This document shows, piece after piece, positions 35,300 to 46,999 of a stretch of 56,654 nt of DNA. Both the position numbers and the translations under genes were made by a program. Source of the stretch: Pelargonium x hortorum (taxonomy: Eukaryota; Streptophyta; Magnoliopsida; Geraniales; Geraniaceae); contig JAYMTJ010000067.1 in the NCBI GenBank assembly GCA_036897525.1, forward strand, positions 1 through 56,654. The letters run 5' to 3'. Each line of letters begins with the position of its first letter. The first letter of the stretch is position 1. The notes beneath the pieces were generated by a model. It ran no database searches. It was not told the DNA's origin and saw only the letters and a program-made list of their open reading frames with translations.

Positions 35300-38200
35300 T
35301 TGAGAAAAGAGGATCCTTTAAGATTAGAGAAATAATAAATATTGGAAAACTCGAGTATTTAATATGCTGGGATTAAAGGTAAGAATATCCACTCGAGTTC
35401 TCTACCACCCTGTATAGCTCGTCTATGACAAAAACTTAAAGTAGCTCCCGCTTTGTATACTTAGGGTACTCTTTACAATTGGATTTAGTCAATCCTACGA
35501 GGACTCACTAAAACTAACAAAGAACTATTACTAAAGGGAAAACATTAGGACTGCATTATGTATATAATTTTATAAAAAAAGGCAATAACTTGATTGCACC
35601 TATACTAGAAAGGAGTTTTACCCAACTTACCCCTAGTTTTATTTATTACGAGTAGTCGTCCTAAAGCAAGTTCCTATATTATTTTTTTAATTCGTTTGAA
35701 TACTTCGCATAAGGATTACATCCCGGCTTTATTTACTATAAAGGGATACCTTTCTAAATAGAATATTGTATCGAGAAGAAAATAACTCTCATAACAGAAT
35801 CTAGGTAGGAACATAAGCAACTAGACTAAATTGAGATCTCAATAGCAGATATTATTTTAATAATTTTAATGCTCTTTCCAGGAGTTCTACCGGTTTTATA
35901 AAAAGGCCCCGCTAGGTCTCATTTTCATCTTTCGTAATACAATGAGTGGTTGAGAATTAAGGGGTCTGATATAGGTTGGTTAAACTCTTAGTGCCTTATA
36001 TAAATATAAAAAAAGGAAACTTTAATTAATGATTTAAGTTGGAAATTGCTGTGTCATCTTGAGGCAAAGCCTGAATTTTTCGGGGTAATATGAATCCGAA
36101 GCATTCCTTTAACTATCTTAAACTTTTTAGAATTTCTTTCTTAATTGATTATCTTAGGTAATACCCAGCTTTAGGGATATATACATAAAATTGAGGTGTC
36201 TCAAGATAAAAGAGTATTGCATTACAAAGGAATCGCCGTATAAACACGTTTAACTAGCATCTTGAAAAGGTCTCTTTTGTAAAGGATTTGCAGTTTGTTC
36301 CAGTTAAAATAGAAGGCATCTTGTATCCAAGGTATTTTGTATCCTTTTTTTTATCCTCGTCTAAGCAAAAGAGCTTCTAGCTTAAGGTATTTCCTCGGCG
36401 TAGAATAAAAATAGCACCTAATATTGAAGGCAGGATCGTAAATATTTTGTCTATTTTAGCTTTTCATCATTCAGCAAAAGCATAGAACTCAAATAGGGAT
36501 CGGGGTTGAGTTTGGGTGCTACTTATGTAACTACAATGGTAAACACTATCTTAATCTTATATCCAAGTTGTTGAGAAGTTTCAAGTAACTGGATATTTTT
36601 CTGACATACTTCTGAGACGGTTGCGTTAAGCACCGCTTAGTAAACTATCCTATCGTCAGTGTGGTATATGCATATCCATAGCCTGGGCTTTTATCTGTGA
36701 GTATTGTTTACTTGTGAACCAAACTTTGCTTTTAAAAACAACCTATCTCCGCGGGGAAATGCAATAGGGGCACCTTGAAACCAAGCTGTCTTTGTTAGTA
36801 AGTAAAAACCAAGTGGAGCTAATCTATTCTTTTTATTTAGGAAGTAAGGAAGTTCCTTGTCATCTTAGGACTCAGCCCAACTACAAATCCACTAATTCTA
36901 GTCTAACATGAGGAACACTGTCTCTGTCATATAATGTCCTATCCAAGCTCGCCTACTTAACCTCTCTTTGCTTTTAGAACCGACCTCCTTTTTTTGAAAG
37001 ATAGTGAAGTGTAAGCTAGACTCTAAGCAAGTGAAACCAAGTGTATTACTATCTTATGAGAGCAAGTGAATGCTGTTGAACTAGTCTAAAGGTTGTGCCC
37101 AAATGCTGCTAGCTAAGCACAGTAAATATAACTAATTTCAATATATTTATTAATTCTTCCTAAACCAACTAAAGAAGTAAGTTCTATTTTAACCGAGTCG
37201 TATATCTCATATCTCAATTCACAATAAGGAATTCTCCTATTTATATAGGCCTTTATTTTAGGTATCAAAATCCACTTAATAGAAGAGTCAAGTCAAGTTT
37301 TTGTAGCATGAAAAGAAAGTGTATTCCTAGCAGTTTAGCTGTATAGTATACTTGTGAAGTATCAGCAGGGTTAGGAATTTAGTAAAAAAAATTTGATTTT
37401 AATTGACAGTCATGGGTTCTTTCTTAATTTAGAAGTTGTCAGGAGAATAGGTTCCTGAAGTAAGCCCAAGAAGGGTGGGGATAACAGCAAGAATATAGGG
37501 TATTAGGATGATAGGATAGTTGGTGGGCAATCCTTTATAAGGAAGTAAAACAGAGTAGAGAGAATCCTAACAATTTGTATGAGTTCTTCTCTTCTGCTTG
37601 CTAAACGGGTGTCAATCCTTGTGACTGCTGCCAATGACAGTGAAAGAAGCAAGTGTAGCTCTTAAGATGGCCCAAATGAATTCAATTATTTTAATTAATG
37701 GCTGTCGATGGAGTTATGGGTACATGCTTCTAAGTACCAAGCCAAGGAGTCGAGGGCTCTGATTTTATTAAACTAGAAAAAAAGCCGACGGCTGGGTAGA
37801 ATAAGCACGCATACCTACGTCTGAATACCTTGGTTGCGAAGTCTTTAGAAAAGTTCATTTTGGTTCTGTGTTATTAAGTACTTACTCTCTAGAAACCGGA
37901 AAGAGCTTAGTAGGAAGCCCCCTCTAATACTTTTGTGATCTGTCTTGTTGTACCTTGAAAAACCCAATTCCTCCGCTTTTTACTAAACAAAAGAATTACT
38001 TTAAACCTTTCTTCTGGGAAAGCTACTTACACTTGATTCAGAAAGATAAGAAAAAAAACTTTAGATATCCAGCTTTTTTTTAAGAACACAAAAAGCAACC
38101 CTTACTTGATTTATCGTTACTCATACTCTTCCTAAGCTAAGGGTTAAGGGGATCTCTCTTTCCTCTTGTTGCCTGTACTTGTCCTAATGTAGACAGCCTA

Positions 38201-40290
38201 CTATAACATAGTTTATTGTACTTCTTTTAGAAATGAAATTGCTCTTTAGTTACAATAGAATCGGAAGACAAAATAAAAAACAACCGGACGAGCGAAATCA
38301 AAGAGCAATAATCGACATAAAGAAACTGCAGGCGAGAAGAATTAACAAACTTAAAGATACTGTCCATCTACAAAAAGTAGTCATCCATTTCTTTCCATTC
38401 TGCTTTTGGAATCCTAAGAGGCTCTCCTAAGAGGCTCTATAATATAATAATAATACCAAATAGAAGAAATTAGTTAGCCCACAAACTTCTGTGTAAGTCC
38501 GTATTTTAGTGATTCTTCCCTTGTTTTGGTAAAGCAAAAATCGCGCTTTAGCTAGTAAGAGCTCTGAATTGTTTTAATAAACTAACGAAAAGGAATATCG
38601 CAAGTTACCTCCTAATTTAATTGTCTAAAGCTTAACTTGATACAAGGAATCTTTTAAAGTATTAAAAAAAGACTGCGGATAGGAGTATCCCCTAGCAGAG
38701 CCAGCGGTTTTTTCCGCACAGCATGTAGTTACATTACAGTATTCCGATCCTTCTCAAACAAGGCTAAATTAATCTTTAAAATATTGAGGTAAGTGTTATC
38801 GCCCCCTATATATTCCAAAATAACCGAGAAATTTTCCTAGCGGATCCTAGAATTTTAGAATTTAAAGAAGCCACCCGTTTCGAAACAAAGTAATCTCATT
38901 AAACACACTCAACTAAATTACAATTTCTGTTTAAACCCCCCAAGAAGATAAAGTTAAAGTTACTCGAACCTCGGGGTGCCTCTAATGGAAAAGTCTTCTA
39001 ATTGCTCCTTGACCGAGTCCCTGGTTAACAACCTCCCAGCGGATGGCTGGAAAGGAAACTCAATTTGGCATATGCCTCGGAGCATCTGCTGGTACATAAA
39101 GATTGAGTAGACCCCTACCCCTATAGCTTTTGTAGAATACCTAAAAACCAAAAAAGTAGTCATTTCAAAGCAAAGGTTCATATTCTTAACTGGGTTTATA
39201 TATCACTTCACTTTGCTTAACAAGAAAGGCTCTTATCTTAAATTTAAATAAAAGGCATTCTTCGACTGTCAGTGTTGCCGTTTTCTGGTCGAACTTCTCT
39301 AAATCTAAAAAAAAAAGAGTAATCTACTTTTCTACTTTTGGCATAAAAGGTACTTCTGTTATCGGCGCTCTCTTTATAAAGACTAATCCTGGATAAGCGT
39401 GAATACTAATAGCTTACTTTTTTATACGAATTTTGGGCTTGAAAATACTAAGTTTTTAAACTTACTGGACTAAATTCTTGAAATAGCTAGTTACTCTTAT
39501 TTTTTTAAATACAACTCAAACTAAGAGTTAACCCCCAAGGCAGATAAAGGAAGTCTCAAGGCAATGCTTTATTTTATTAGTAAACCTGTAAAGGTAACCC
39601 ACCCTGAGACTGTGTAGAAAGGCAGAAGAGCGAGCCCTCATTATCTTAAGATTCAAAAAAACCTTATAAAATAAAGGTAGCCATCCATACCATAGAATGG
39701 TAGGAGAAGAAAAGTGTTAGTCAAGAAATATCCGCGGAATCTTTACTTTTTTTGAACGTAAAGTGAGGCATGATTTGAAAATTGTATGTATTTTTCAAGT
39801 GTGCTTCTGTACACGGGAGTGCTCGGTTCCTATAGGAGAAGCTAGGGTAGGATGTAATCCATTTCTAGATTCCTTACTTAAAAGTCTAGCCTGTAGACAT
39901 TAGCTATTAGAAATGAGGCAAGCTTATTAACAATCTGTAATATTCGTTATTTAGAAATTAATTCTCTCAAAGCTTTTGTTTAATAGACAAGTGACCTATT
40001 GTTTTCATACGAAGAATCCGAAGAAGAATATGCTAGCTATCACTACTTGATCCCCTTTTTTTGTTTTGGTAAGTACCAGAGTCCTATAACTGTCGAATAG
40101 TAATCTCCTTTTTACTTTTTTGAACTAATTAGTGTCTGAGACTTATGCAAGAAACTTGCTTATAAAACTAACTTGGCATATCAGTGCTTTATCTTAGGTA
40201 GTCACACTCGATCTTAACCATTAAATAGTAATAACTATCAACAGGGAAGCTTAAAAAAAACTGGAATGTCTGGTATTTCTTATATGTTAT
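35300..40290. other. Mostly non-coding stretch
   Basis: About 5 kb without a supported gene. It holds the G-rich patch near 37,440-37,660, the 13-bp tandem at 38,412 and one basic ATG frame at 38,233-38,430 (65 codons, peptide starting MKLLFSYNRIGRQNKKQP). That frame looks reasonable by composition but is of chance length. Confidence 0.5.
38412..38437. repeat. 13-bp perfect tandem duplication
   Basis: TCCTAAGAGGCTC occurs twice in direct succession. It follows the same pattern of short exact duplications seen at 6599, 8572 and 32,287. Confidence 0.9.
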
Positions 40291-40304
40291 AGTACAGATT
40301 ACCA

Positions 40305-40376
40305 GCAATGAATCGACTCGAACCCTTGCCATGCGGGTCCCACTCTCCGGTGCTTTACCATACCACTTTAGTTAAC
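40305..40376 (-). pseudogene. tRNA-like relic
   Basis: The minus strand reads GTGGTATGGTAAAGCACCGG, then GGACCCGCATGGCAAGGG, then TTCGAGTC (T-loop, 40,315-40,326). D-loop, anticodon-side and T-loop words occur in the right order and spacing. The acceptor strands do not pair, and the isotype is not clear. Confidence 0.35.
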
Positions 40377-40399
40377 AAAATCTACTGAACTGAATGTTT

Positions 40400-43300
40400 A
40401 CTATAACTAGAGTCATAAAAACTGAATCTTAATCCTTACTGTTAAGTTAAGTAATTTCAATGTAAAGCTAGCCCTCTTTCAATATTTAGAATTTGTACAA
40501 GTGTACATAAATCCGAATAGGTTTAGATTAGACCTTAGATCAAAGGATGCTGATGGTTCAGTGTAACTGATACTTTGAAATACTTTTGTCCATTAACCCG
40601 TGGATCTGTCCTTGATTTAGGTAATCCAATATTCAAAATCAAAAGGGCGAGGAATTTCAAAATGAATTTCTGAATTTTTGAATATTCAAACTATCAGTAA
40701 GTATTAGACGTATTCGATCTCAGTCCTGTAAAATAGAAAGAAAATTGCCACAAAAAAGGTATAGGGTATAGTTAGCGAAAGCTAACAAGGAAAAAAGCGA
40801 AGTCGCCAACCCAATTATAGGCTTTTTCAGTACTTTAATATTCTTTTTTATTCGGCACCAAACATCCCTTTTCCAGAGTAAACTAAAAAAAAGTGCTAGA
40901 GTAGATCCCCATCGGGGCACAAGGGGTATCCTAAACTCAATTTGCTTATAATATATATGAAGAAATCTTGCCGAGTGCTTCTTATGCCATGCCTTTGCTC
41001 TTTAAGACTTTAGTCTTCTGTACTCTGTTTTGACAACTAGGAAAGGCTGTTTTACTTTACTTCCAGCTCCGGATGTATATGCACTTTCCAAAAAATCGGG
41101 AATTCACGCAAGTTTTTTGGCTAAATATAATGATTTGTCTTAAGAATCTAAGGTTATAAACAACCTCAACAAATCTTACAAAAAAAATGCTAGGTTTCTT
41201 ACATTACTAAACTAAAGTTAGCAAATAGTTCGTTACCTGATAACGAGACTCTTAAAAATCGATTAAAATTAAGAAATTCACGGAACTTGGTGAAAAACTT
41301 TTTCTATTATATCTTGTTTTTTTGAATGAAGAATTTTAAACTGAGTATAGTACTTGAAAAAGAAATAGAGTGACTAGATTCCTTAATTATCTAATATAGG
41401 TCCAAATCTAGAGTTGACGGGACTTATATCTATAAGCTCTTATCGCCATTCCTTACCTTTTATTGGGGGCTAGTGCGCTAGTGCTTGTTATCGAAAAGAG
41501 CCCGCGGGTTTCTTGGGAATAGGGTCTCTAAAAAAAAAAGATTCAGAATAAACCTTACTTAACGATTTTAATAGGGATTAAAGTCTTCTGTGTACTGTAC
41601 TGTCTACCTAAAATAAAATTGAGTTTGAGCTCGGGATTACTCAGAAACTAAAAAACCAAATCCTTATAATGTTGAATAAACCCCTTGTATACACTTGGAC
41701 TCATTTTTTGGGGGCGGGCTTCCATTTTTATAAACGCATAACTACCTTTATATATTCGAGGGGAGCGCTCTCCCGTTACGTTAAAGAGATTTATAAATCT
41801 GGTAAAAAAGCACTTTCCTTTAAGCAAAATTTGAGGAATACTTGCAGAAGAATTCAGTACACAAAGGGACCTCTCTAATATCTGCGGGGGAAGAGTCTCA
41901 TTATAATACAAGGGCGCCTTAAACTAGAAAATCTATTTATTCTGATTCAGAGTCCCTCTCGTAGCCTATAACGGGAAGGAATACCCCTTTGATGTATGAA
42001 TTTTCATCGTAACAAAGAGCTTAAACTAGAGAGTTTTTCATGATACATTTACACTTTTGTCTCTTAATCGAAAAACCCATACCCTACTAGCCAAGACTTT
42101 TACTTGAATTAATTTAGCAAATAGAAAATCCTTACCTTACCTTACTGTTATAACAACTAGGTTTTACGTTATATATCTTAGGTCTTTCTTTTACCGAGTA
42201 GCTTCTTTTCAATACAAGTCTCAATTCACCTACGAGATTTTGGGTTATAATCTAGGGCCTCTATTCTTACACGGGTTCCGCCCATCTATTTCATTTCAGT
42301 TGGTATTAGTAAAGGGAACTAACTCCTCTGGATTAATATGGCTTTGGGAGACCCAGACTTGAGTCAGTTTTGATTAATTATAAAAAGTAACTTGTAGACG
42401 GAGCATGCCTTGTTTATAGGATTCTTTTTTCTTTTTCCTCGGAAGTCCCCGCTTTTACAGCTACTTGAGATACTATACAGGCGTTCACCCTCCCTTTAAT
42501 TAAGTTTTTTAGAGTTAAGTCATCAAGGTTTTGGGTTTTTTAACACTTTAGCTCTGTAATCTGCCATATTATATTATATTCTATATATTAGGCGCTACTT
42601 TAAATAAAAAATTGAAGTCCATCTGGATAATTATACCCCGGCTTGTGCTTGATTTTATTTCTCTGAAGTAAAAGACCCCAATACAAGATTACTTTATAGT
42701 TTAGTTTCTACCCCTTCTAAAATGAATAGAAGGTACCCAGAAGTCTTTGACTTTTACCCTCATACCTGTTACTTGTTATTTTCCACGAGTCCTTAGCATT
42801 ATATTTTAAGAACGGGTCTTGTTATACACTTGTCAAAAGCAGGATTTCCTTAGAATCTTTCTAGTATTTTATTTCGCACAATACCCTTCTCCTAAGCCGT
42901 AAAATTGCTTTAAGTGGTATACCCCCACACCGAAATTCTAAAATAAAACATACGCCAGAAAGACGTACAGTAAGCGCTGCTTAGAAAGGTAAAACCAGTT
43001 CCTTTTGATTGAAACCGCTCTATTAAGCCCGGCATTTCAGTATCACAGATTTTTTTTATTAGACCTATATTGTGGTAACTTAACAGGATACGCGAATTCT
43101 CTACGGAAGTGCAATTCGTTAGTCTTGAGTAGTATACGCATTCTGTACGTCCTTTCCCGGAGCTATGGTAGCGTAAATTTTCTATCTCTCAACTCTTACT
43201 AGGGTTATACTCAAACTCAATTCCTTCGTTTTGTCGAGTTTTCCAGGACTCTTGGCTGATACTAAAAATACAGAAGTTATGCTTTTTGCACAAACCTTAA

Positions 43301-43830
43301 CCCGTGTAATAACCTAATTTGAGTCTTGATGTAACTTTTTGTTATAACTAAACTCTCTAAACCACCTACTATAATGGCTTTGGGATTCTCTATAAATAAA
43401 GTTGAGGGTCAGAAAGTTCTTCTATTAAGTGATTCTTTAACACCTCAAGAGAGTTTCAAAAACACTAAGAAAAGAATACTGATTGTACAGAATAACCCAA
43501 AAGTTACTGTCTAAAATGCTCTTTACTTTATCCTGAATTTAAGGGGACCTCTTAGGCCTGTTTTGTACTAACCTATAGTTCAATTCCTTATCTTTGCAAT
43601 CCTTCACTTCAGTATAGGGTTCTTTGTGGAGCTAACCTGTACTTAATATTACATTAGTATGTATATCTATAGTAGTATAGTGAGGAAGGTTAACGCATTA
43701 TAGTATTTCAACCTTAGACAAAAGACCTATACAAGAACAAGAAAAACTTTGACACGGAAACTTGACTTACTTTACTTGAAATTCTTTAACTAGCATCCTT
43801 CTTCTATAACACTTGTTTGTATACCTCTTA
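40400..43830. other. Non-coding stretch, no gene seen
   Basis: No gene seen. Frames of 65-87 codons overlap on opposite strands near 41,650-41,910 and have no motif. Confidence 0.55.
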
Positions 43831-44085
43831 GCAGCTATATAATAGAAATGGGATAGAAGAGAGACAGCTGTATTCTTGTTCTAATGGTATTATGGAATTC
43901 TTGTACTTTACTTATTTATAGCTATAGGAGTTCTTAGTTTTATTGTTTATTTAGATAATACTTGTTCCTAAGGAATCTCTAGTCCTATGCTCTTATCGTA
44001 TAGGAGAAAAAGTGCCTTATAATATACATAAATCTCTGTTACCGACTTCGACTTTGTCAAGGAGGTTAATGCTTAATACTGGAAT
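43830..44085 (+). repeat. TTACCGAC repeat family, copy A
   Basis: The words in order are TTAGCAGCTA, ACAGCTGTATTC, TTGTTCTAAT, TGTACTTTACTTA, TTATAGCTATAGGAG, TAAGGAAT, TAGGAGAAAAAG (44,001-44,012), CTGTTACCGACT (44,036-44,047) and AAGGAGGTTAATGC. Copy B near 50.7-51.0 kb shows many of the same words in the same order over about 250 bases. The ends are not defined. Confidence 0.5.
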
Positions 44086-44399
44086 ATCCTACTTACACTA
44101 TAAATAGACAGACAAACTTCAGAATCTTACAGCTTTCACAACTCTTTATTAAAAATAGCTTTCCTCATCAGAGCTAGAGACCCTTACTTGAAAGTACCTT
44201 ACTTTCTTCTTTGACTTGCTTCTTATTCATACACCTTTTATTGTCCCAGCTATTGATATGAGATTTTGTATTACCTTTAGTTAGGGAATTTGAAGTGCAA
44301 GGAGTAAGATTTGTTAGAGAGGTAGCCTTTGGGTAGATAGATTAGTTATATAGTTGAAAGAGCTTTGCCCTGAGTCAGGTTAGAGATAGCATATTAGCT

Positions 44400-44540
44400 T
44401 TTAAAGGGGAATTCCTCTTGTCTTGTGCTATGTAGTTTATCAGTAAAGAGAGGACAAACTTACAAGTATAATGAATGAATCCCTTTTACCGACTGTCACT
44501 AAAGGTGGTTATGGCATTATGGGTATTATAGATAGACCAC
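44400..44540 (+). repeat. TTACCGAC repeat family, copy C
   Basis: GGAATTCCTCTTGT, then GAGAGGAC, AAGTATA and AATCCCTTTTACCGACTG (core at 44,483-44,494), then AAAGGTGGTTATGGCATTA. Copy D at 50.5 kb matches in AAGTATA, AATCCCT-TTACCG, AAGGTG and CATT--GTAT. Copy C lies only about 450 bases from copy A. Confidence 0.5.
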
Positions 44541-44803
44541 CCTACATAAGAGCCCCCACTAGAAAAAACTAACTTCTTTTACAGAAAATGCTTTAAAATA
44601 TTCTCCAGTAATCTTTATTACAATTTGGAATTGAAAAACCCAGAAACATTAGGAACCGGGCTCCACAAGAATTACTTTAAACTCTAGTCCTTACTTTCAT
44701 TCCTAAAACCAAGAAATGCTTTCAGACCTGGAAAACTCCTACTTCACAAAATAACCTGTCTCTAAATACCTATAAAGTACCCCATAAACTTCTTATGACT
44801 TAG

Positions 44804-44941
44804 TATGCCATAGCCGAAGCAATAGACCAAGCCCTAGTTGTTTTACGAGCCAGAGCAGTAGCAAGGGTAGTAAGAAGAGAAGGAGTCCCAAAAGCAAGAG
44901 CTTTATCGGTAGCAGTCTCAGCCCAAGACAGTGGAAGATAG
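44804..44941 (+). CDS. Triplet-phased Ala/Val/Arg patch of 45 codons
   Basis: Between two in-frame TAGs this stretch has the strongest codon-like phase I found. By hand count G is the first base in about 24 of 42 codons and almost never the third, and A dominates third positions. The peptide includes AEAIDQALVVLRARAVAR and later ARALSVAVSAQDSGR, helical and basic. GC is well above the surroundings. There is no ATG. It may be a surviving exon-like fragment of a real gene, a short coding insert, or a degenerate triplet repeat. The phase stops abruptly at both sides. Confidence 0.3.
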   Translation, partial: YAIAEAIDQALVVLRARAVARVVRREGVPKARALSVAVSAQDSGR

Positions 44942-44999
44942 CAAGGTGTATTCCCTAGCAAGTCTACTACTATCTAGAATACCCATTGAGTTTAGGTAC

Positions 45000-46550
45000 T
45001 TCCCTGTTAATTTACGTCTTATTTTATGTATAAAAGTTTACTGACTGAGGAGCTTAAACTTAATTCCTGTATTTGCTTTGTGTTTTGAGAGTAGAGTCCT
45101 AAGTACTTCTTACCGGTTTAGGATTCATTTGACAAGACTTCAGGGTCTTCCTTTTAAGGCTTAAAATGAAAGTGCTACTGAAACAGAATATCAGCCTAAT
45201 AATTTCCTTATTATCTTAGAGTAAATACAAGTACGACGTAAAGTCTTATAGGATATGACCCTTAACAAGAGCCTGTGAAATTTCTCTTAGAGCTTTGAGT
45301 ACGTAACCCGACAAACAAGAATCTCTACGTTCTCGCAAAGACTTTATAATAAGCATAAGAGACAAGGTTCCTAAGTAAGAGATTGGACTGATGTTGAATA
45401 AATAAATAAATATAGTGAGAATTAGCTCTCTTCAGGTCGACTTGAGCTGGGGGATCTAGGGTTTTATGCCGGGTATTTACTTAGCTCTAGGAATTTCCTC
45501 GGGACGGGATAAGGGGACTTTATATTATAACAGACATCCCCTTGTTTTAACAACGGATTTTTTTTACTCTTTGCATCTGGGTTTTGATACCTGCAAGGAA
45601 AGTTGAGGAGTTCGGACTCCTTTGATTTGAAATAAAAAAGAACCTAGCACATAACTTCTCGCAGAGGAAACCCTAAGAAAGTGCCTATGACCGATTCCCT
45701 CTCTTCTGAATACATCTGCTTATTATAGCAGCATTCTAGCCCACGTAAAACCAAATCCCATCCTGTTATACTTCGCGACCCCCAGTAAGCTATAGCTATC
45801 CGCGAGTCTCCTCTCTATATACAAATGAGGCTTCTGATAGGAAAAATCGTCAAAGGATCGGTTCTGCATAACAGGATTCTACGTGAAGTTCGTAATAAGT
45901 AGGGCGTACATTATATAATATATATATATATTTATTTGGCTTATTAATTAGTTTCTATTTCAACAACTGTCAGTTAAGATCCCTTTTTTTGTTTGTTATC
46001 GGGCACACCATTTTTTAAGATTGTACTCTATATTACACGCAAGTTTTTCTACTTATAGTTTATAAAGTTCTATGGACACAAAATTCTCGTATAAAAGATC
46101 CTATACTCAATATACTTACTATAACAAAAGACGGCACCTATATGCGGCGAAGGGGAACACTTGCTGCAAACTCTAAACAACCCTAAAAAACCTTTTGGGA
46201 TATAGCAACCCGGGAATCCCTTTCCTAGTAAAAAAAAACTTCCATATGCTACTGATTAAGCTTAATGCAGAGAATTACTCTATCTGAAGACTCCCTAAAA
46301 GAGATAGAATAAGGAATGAATTTCCTATTGTTAACCCTTTGGGAATCAGAAGTCTTTTAATGAGCTTACTTCCAGGTGTTTGTTTATTATATAATTATAT
46401 TAGTTACCTTTCTGAGAGATACAGGAAAGTACTCAACAAGACAAGAAATGTTTAAGGATAATTAACTCTAGCTCTTTGTAGCTATCTTACTTAATAAGCG
46501 TTTACAAGCAACGGAATTCCTAAGACAAGAGAGTTCCTTCTTAGATTAGT
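45000..46550. other. Non-coding stretch, no gene seen
   Basis: No gene. It contains an AAAT tandem (45,397-45,412) and an AT dinucleotide run (45,911-45,934). Confidence 0.55.
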
Positions 46551-46559
46551 TATAAAGTA

Positions 46560-46990
46560 AAGCAACAGGTGTATTTAAGCTAAGGAAGAGAGGCTGGCGT
46601 TAGCTTGGGTTGGTTGCTAAGGCAAAGATGGTGATGAATGCTAGCTCGGTACAGTTGGTGTGGAATAGGTACAGTCTGTGTAACAAGGTGCTGTCAGTGG
46701 GATCAAGTACAGTTAGCTACACAGGTCCTGGAAGTTGGTCAAGCAAGTGTTGGAAGTAACCTTTTTTGGTGTAGCAAGCATGGATAGATGGAGAAAGCAG
46801 TCTGTAGGATCCTTAGTCAGTATTCCAAGGAAACCAAGCCTAGTCAGTAATGGAAGTAGGCCTAGCTGGTTGAGATGGAAGGTTAAGGGTAGAAGAAGAA
46901 GATAGACTTGGTTATTATGTTAAGAAGTTGGTACAGTACAGCAAGCAAAGTACCTCAATTGACAGGTTTAAGTCCTTTATATGTATGTCC
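46560..46990 (+). other. G-rich block
   Basis: The plus strand is rich in G and poor in C, with recurring GGTACAG, GTACAGT, AAGTTGGT and GCAAGTG words. A 62-codon open stretch (46,717-46,905) with an ATG at 46,780 has a very basic end (KVKGRRRR), but it sits in purine-rich DNA and is of chance length. Words such as GCAAGTG link it to the blocks at 30.2 and 37.5 kb. Confidence 0.4.
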
Positions 46991-46999
46991 ATTACAAAT

